Assembly (NCBI GenBank): GCA_003233615.1
Contig: QIMB01000452.1
Span: 1 to 7,673 of the forward strand
From: Nitrospirota bacterium
GTDB taxonomy: Bacteria > Nitrospirota > Nitrospiria > Nitrospirales > UBA8639
Length of the DNA: 7,673 nucleotides
Reading direction: 5' to 3'
In this document: positions 5,829-7,673 of the stretch, piece by piece
Layout: every line of letters starts with the position of its first letter
How positions within the stretch are numbered: position 1 is the first letter of the stretch
Position numbers and translations under genes: made by a program
The notes under the pieces: model-generated
Databases searched by the model: none
What the model was told of the DNA's origin: nothing
What the model saw: the letters and a program-made list of their open reading frames with translations, nothing else

Positions 5829-5860
5829 ATTGAAACCTTTCTTGTAATTCTCTTCTAACG

Positions 5861-6058
5861 TTACCCTATCTTCATAATCCCCGTTTTTTTGATGCCGGAG
5901 AGGAGGGTGGTGGGTTTGAGACCGAGGAGTTCGGCTGCGCCGCCAGTACCGTAGATTTTCCAGTCGGTGGCTTGTAAGGCATTTTCAATATTCGCCTTTT
6001 CGCGCAGGTGCATGTCCACGCAGGAAGCGGAGATGTGTAGACCAGCTTCGCTCATCAA
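5861..6058 (-). pseudogene. Remnant of a sigma-54-dependent regulator, C-terminal Fis-type HTH
   Basis: The frame encodes 65 residues, of which about 19-63 resemble the C-terminal end of FhlA/NtrC-type activators. There is an LREKANIENALQATDWKIYG linker helix, then GGAAELLGLKPTT and a degenerate SGIKKTGI tail. Intact relatives carry an AAA+ ATPase domain and often GAF or PAS sensors before this; here all of that is missing. The first 18 residues look unlike the family and partly overlap a predicted RNA fold. The only start, TTG at 6056-6058, has no ribosome-binding site. The conserved Arg of the S-R-x-K-K tail is Gly. The frame opens 8 bases after the htpG stop. A dead remnant is most likely; a small DNA-binding peptide cannot be fully excluded. 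Confidence 0.65.
5876..5929. repeat. 54-bp imperfect direct repeat, right copy
   Basis: This is the partner of 4927-4980. It lies inside the longer regulator remnant, whose homology to the regulator family continues upstream for about 25 more codons. The left copy has only these 54 bases. That asymmetry resembles an integration that duplicated a gene's 3' end. Confidence 0.65.
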
Positions 6059-6071
6059 CTTGATGTCTACA
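6036..6071 (-). other. Possible branched RNA fold at the htpG stop codon
   Basis: Outer arms TGTAGAC (6036-6042) and GTCTACA (6065-6071) are perfectly complementary. They enclose two small hairpins back to back. One is AGC/GCT at 6044-6052, read as GCGAAGC on the minus strand. The other is ATCA/TGAT at 6054-6064. Together they could form a compact three-way junction spanning the htpG stop codon (6067-6069). No U-tract follows, so it is not a standard terminator. Confidence 0.3.
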
Positions 6072-7673
6072 ACGTTCGGGTCATTAGATCAGCCAAGACC
6101 TGATTATAACGAACCGGATTGGGGATCGGAGACCCTTCGGCTAATAAACCGTAGCCAAGGAGCAATTCCGCGTAATCGGATAACAAGGTGTCCGTCGGAT
6201 CTTTCTCGAAGCGTTCTTTGAGCTTCGTCACGATCACATGATCCGGGTTCAGCTCCATGATCCGTTTTTGTTTAGGTGCGTCACCTTTTTGAAGCAATCG
6301 CTCGAGCTGAGGGCTGTAATCGTGTTCAGCTCCCACCAAACACACCGGGGAGGAAGTGAGGCGGTTGGTTAAACGAACATCTTTGATGTGATCGTCTAGT
6401 TTTTCCTTCAACAGTGCGAATAAATCTTTGTATTGTTCTTGAAGTGTGTGTAATTTTTCCGCTATTTCCTTCTGCTCGTTCTCGTCACCGAGATCAACAG
6501 CACCTTTCCCGACCGACTTCAGTCGTTTTTCTTGGAACTCGAACACATATTGCACGAAGAACTCGTCCACGGGGGCTACCAGATACAGCACTTCGTACTC
6601 CTTGGCTTTGAAGGCTTCGAGGTGAGGGGAGTGTTCCACCACGTTTCGAGATTCACCGGTGATGTAAAAAATCTCTTTTTGATCGGCCTTCATTCGTTGG
6701 ACATAGGCTTCAAGTGTCGTCAAGTTTGTGGGATCGTGCGACGAGGCAAACAACAACAAGCCGAGAATTTTGTCTTTGTAGTCGGTGTCAGCGACGCCTT
6801 CTTTCAAGGCATTGCCAAAAGGTTCCCAAAATTTGAGATATTGCTCGGCATCATCACGTTGAAGTTCTTCGAGCGTATCGAGAATTTTTCGGGTAATCCA
6901 TTTACGAATTTGATTGATGTACCGATCTTCCTGCAGACGCTGCCTGGAAATATTCAGTGGTAAATCAGCTGAATCCACAATGCCCTTCATGAATCGCAGA
7001 TATCGTGGCAAGAGTTCCTCACAGCGTTCCATGATCATCACCCGTCGCACATAGAGTTGCAGACCATACTCTGAGGCGTGGAAGTGTAGATCGCTCTGGG
7101 CCTGCGAGGGGATAAACAAAAGTGTTTGGTATTCAATGCGACCTTCGGCGTGGAAACGCAATGTTTTCATCGGTTCGGACCAATCATGCGAGACGTGTTT
7201 GTAAAACTCGGCATATTCTTCATCAGTGACGTCACTTCGCGTCCAAATCGGTTTCATAGAATTCAGTGTTTTGTCTTCCACCACGGTAGATTTTTTACCG
7301 TCGGGTGTAGGCTGGCCCTGTTCGTCTTTTTCAACTTCTTCCCGTACAACCTTGAGAATGATCGGAAACGTGACGAAGTCGGAATACCGCTTCACGATAC
7401 GTGTGAGCACCCATTGATCCGTAAAATCTTCGATGCCTCCTTCGCTGTCAGTGGGCAACAAATCCAAGCTAACCGTGGTGCCGTAGGTGTCACGTTGCGA
7501 TTCTTCAAGCGTATATTCGCCTTCGCCAGTCGATTCCCAGCGTGTCGCGGTGTCTTCGCCCGCCCGGCGTGTGATCACCGTGACCTTACTGGCAACCATA
7601 AAGGCAGAATAAAAGCCGACACCAAATTGGCCTATCAGTTCGGTGGCAGAGTCGCCGTCAGAATTTTCTTTGA
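6067..7673 (-). CDS. htpG: Chaperone protein HtpG (Hsp90), 5' end outside window
   Basis: This is bacterial Hsp90, a cytoplasmic ATP-dependent dimeric chaperone that matures client proteins under stress. The window holds the last 534 codons. The visible part begins near the end of the N-terminal GHKL ATPase domain, with the nucleotide-binding GQFGVGFYSAFMVA motif at about 7592-7633. It continues through the middle domain, including the conserved LPLNISRQRLQED segment that follows the MKGIVDS motif, and ends with the C-terminal dimerisation domain. Recognisable late motifs are SSPVCLVG and RIMELNPDHVI. Most of the ATPase domain, including the start codon, is beyond 7673. The frame is open throughout with no disruption. 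It is followed after 8 bases by the regulator remnant, with no clear intrinsic terminator. Confidence 0.96.
   Translation of the reverse strand, partial: KENSDGDSATELIGQFGVGFYSAFMVASKVTVITRRAGEDTATRWESTGEGEYTLEESQRDTYGTTVSLDLLPTDSEGGIEDFTDQWVLTRIVKRYSDFVTFPIILKVVREEVEKDEQGQPTPDGKKSTVVEDKTLNSMKPIWTRSDVTDEEYAEFYKHVSHDWSEPMKTLRFHAEGRIEYQTLLFIPSQAQSDLHFHASEYGLQLYVRRVMIMERCEELLPRYLRFMKGIVDSADLPLNISRQRLQEDRYINQIRKWITRKILDTLEELQRDDAEQYLKFWEPFGNALKEGVADTDYKDKILGLLLFASSHDPTNLTTLEAYVQRMKADQKEIFYITGESRNVVEHSPHLEAFKAKEYEVLYLVAPVDEFFVQYVFEFQEKRLKSVGKGAVDLGDENEQKEIAEKLHTLQEQYKDLFALLKEKLDDHIKDVRLTNRLTSSPVCLVGAEHDYSPQLERLLQKGDAPKQKRIMELNPDHVIVTKLKERFEKDPTDTLLSDYAELLLGYGLLAEGSPIPNPVRYNQVLADLMTRTL

Noticed and set aside
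6532..6963. A 143-codon plus-strand open frame opposite htpG
   Set aside because: It is a shadow of the strongly conserved HtpG reading frame, with no independent evidence of coding.
1..7673. CRISPR array, tRNA, rRNA, transposase or phage genes
   Set aside because: I saw no regularly spaced repeats, no tRNA T-loop or cloverleaf signature, no rRNA-like sequence, and no transposase or integrase motifs on either strand.

Overview
All recognisable genes lie on the minus strand, so they read from the right edge to the left. The genes look like the chromosome of a free-living Gram-negative bacterium of moderate G+C with AT-rich gaps. The clues are HtpG, a membrane acyl desaturase, a two-subunit sodium:solute symporter and remnants of FhlA/NtrC-type regulators ending in an LGLKPTT helix-turn-helix. 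That mix recalls Nitrospirota, perhaps a marine Nitrospira-like lineage. This is an impression from protein style, not something the window proves.

Layout in order of transcription. (1) The C-terminal 534 codons of the chaperone gene htpG (7673-6067), cut by the window edge. (2) An orphan Fis-type helix-turn-helix fragment left from a sigma-54-dependent regulator (6058-5861). (3) A first toxin-antitoxin pair, an Unstab_antitox-type antitoxin and a ParE/RelE-type toxin (5616-5100), with a good sigma-70 promoter. (4) A second, shorter copy of the same regulator tail (4980-4927). (5) A second, unrelated toxin-antitoxin pair, a ribbon-helix-helix antitoxin and a RelE toxin (4756-4297), preceded by phased direct repeats. 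(6) A translationally coupled symporter operon: a DUF4212 small subunit and an SSS-family large subunit (4209-2156). (7) A membrane fatty-acid desaturase (2001-934) with its own promoter and a long leader containing an inverted repeat. (8) A 469-base gap without a convincing gene, then a two-CBS-domain protein (464-9) with a candidate extended -10 promoter.

The left part (CBS protein, desaturase, symporter) and htpG look like ordinary housekeeping or accessory metabolism. The stretch from about 4300 to 6060 is different. It holds two toxin-antitoxin modules of different families interleaved with two decayed copies of one regulator C-terminus. The ParE-type module is bracketed by a 54-bp imperfect direct repeat, 47 of 54 positions identical by eye. 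It reads as a small insertion or rearrangement hotspot between htpG and the transporter operon. I see no CRISPR array, tRNA, rRNA, transposase or clearly new multi-gene system. The most notable points are the repeat-bracketed toxin-antitoxin module, the inverted repeat in the desaturase leader, and a Ca-binding-loop-like motif in the symporter.
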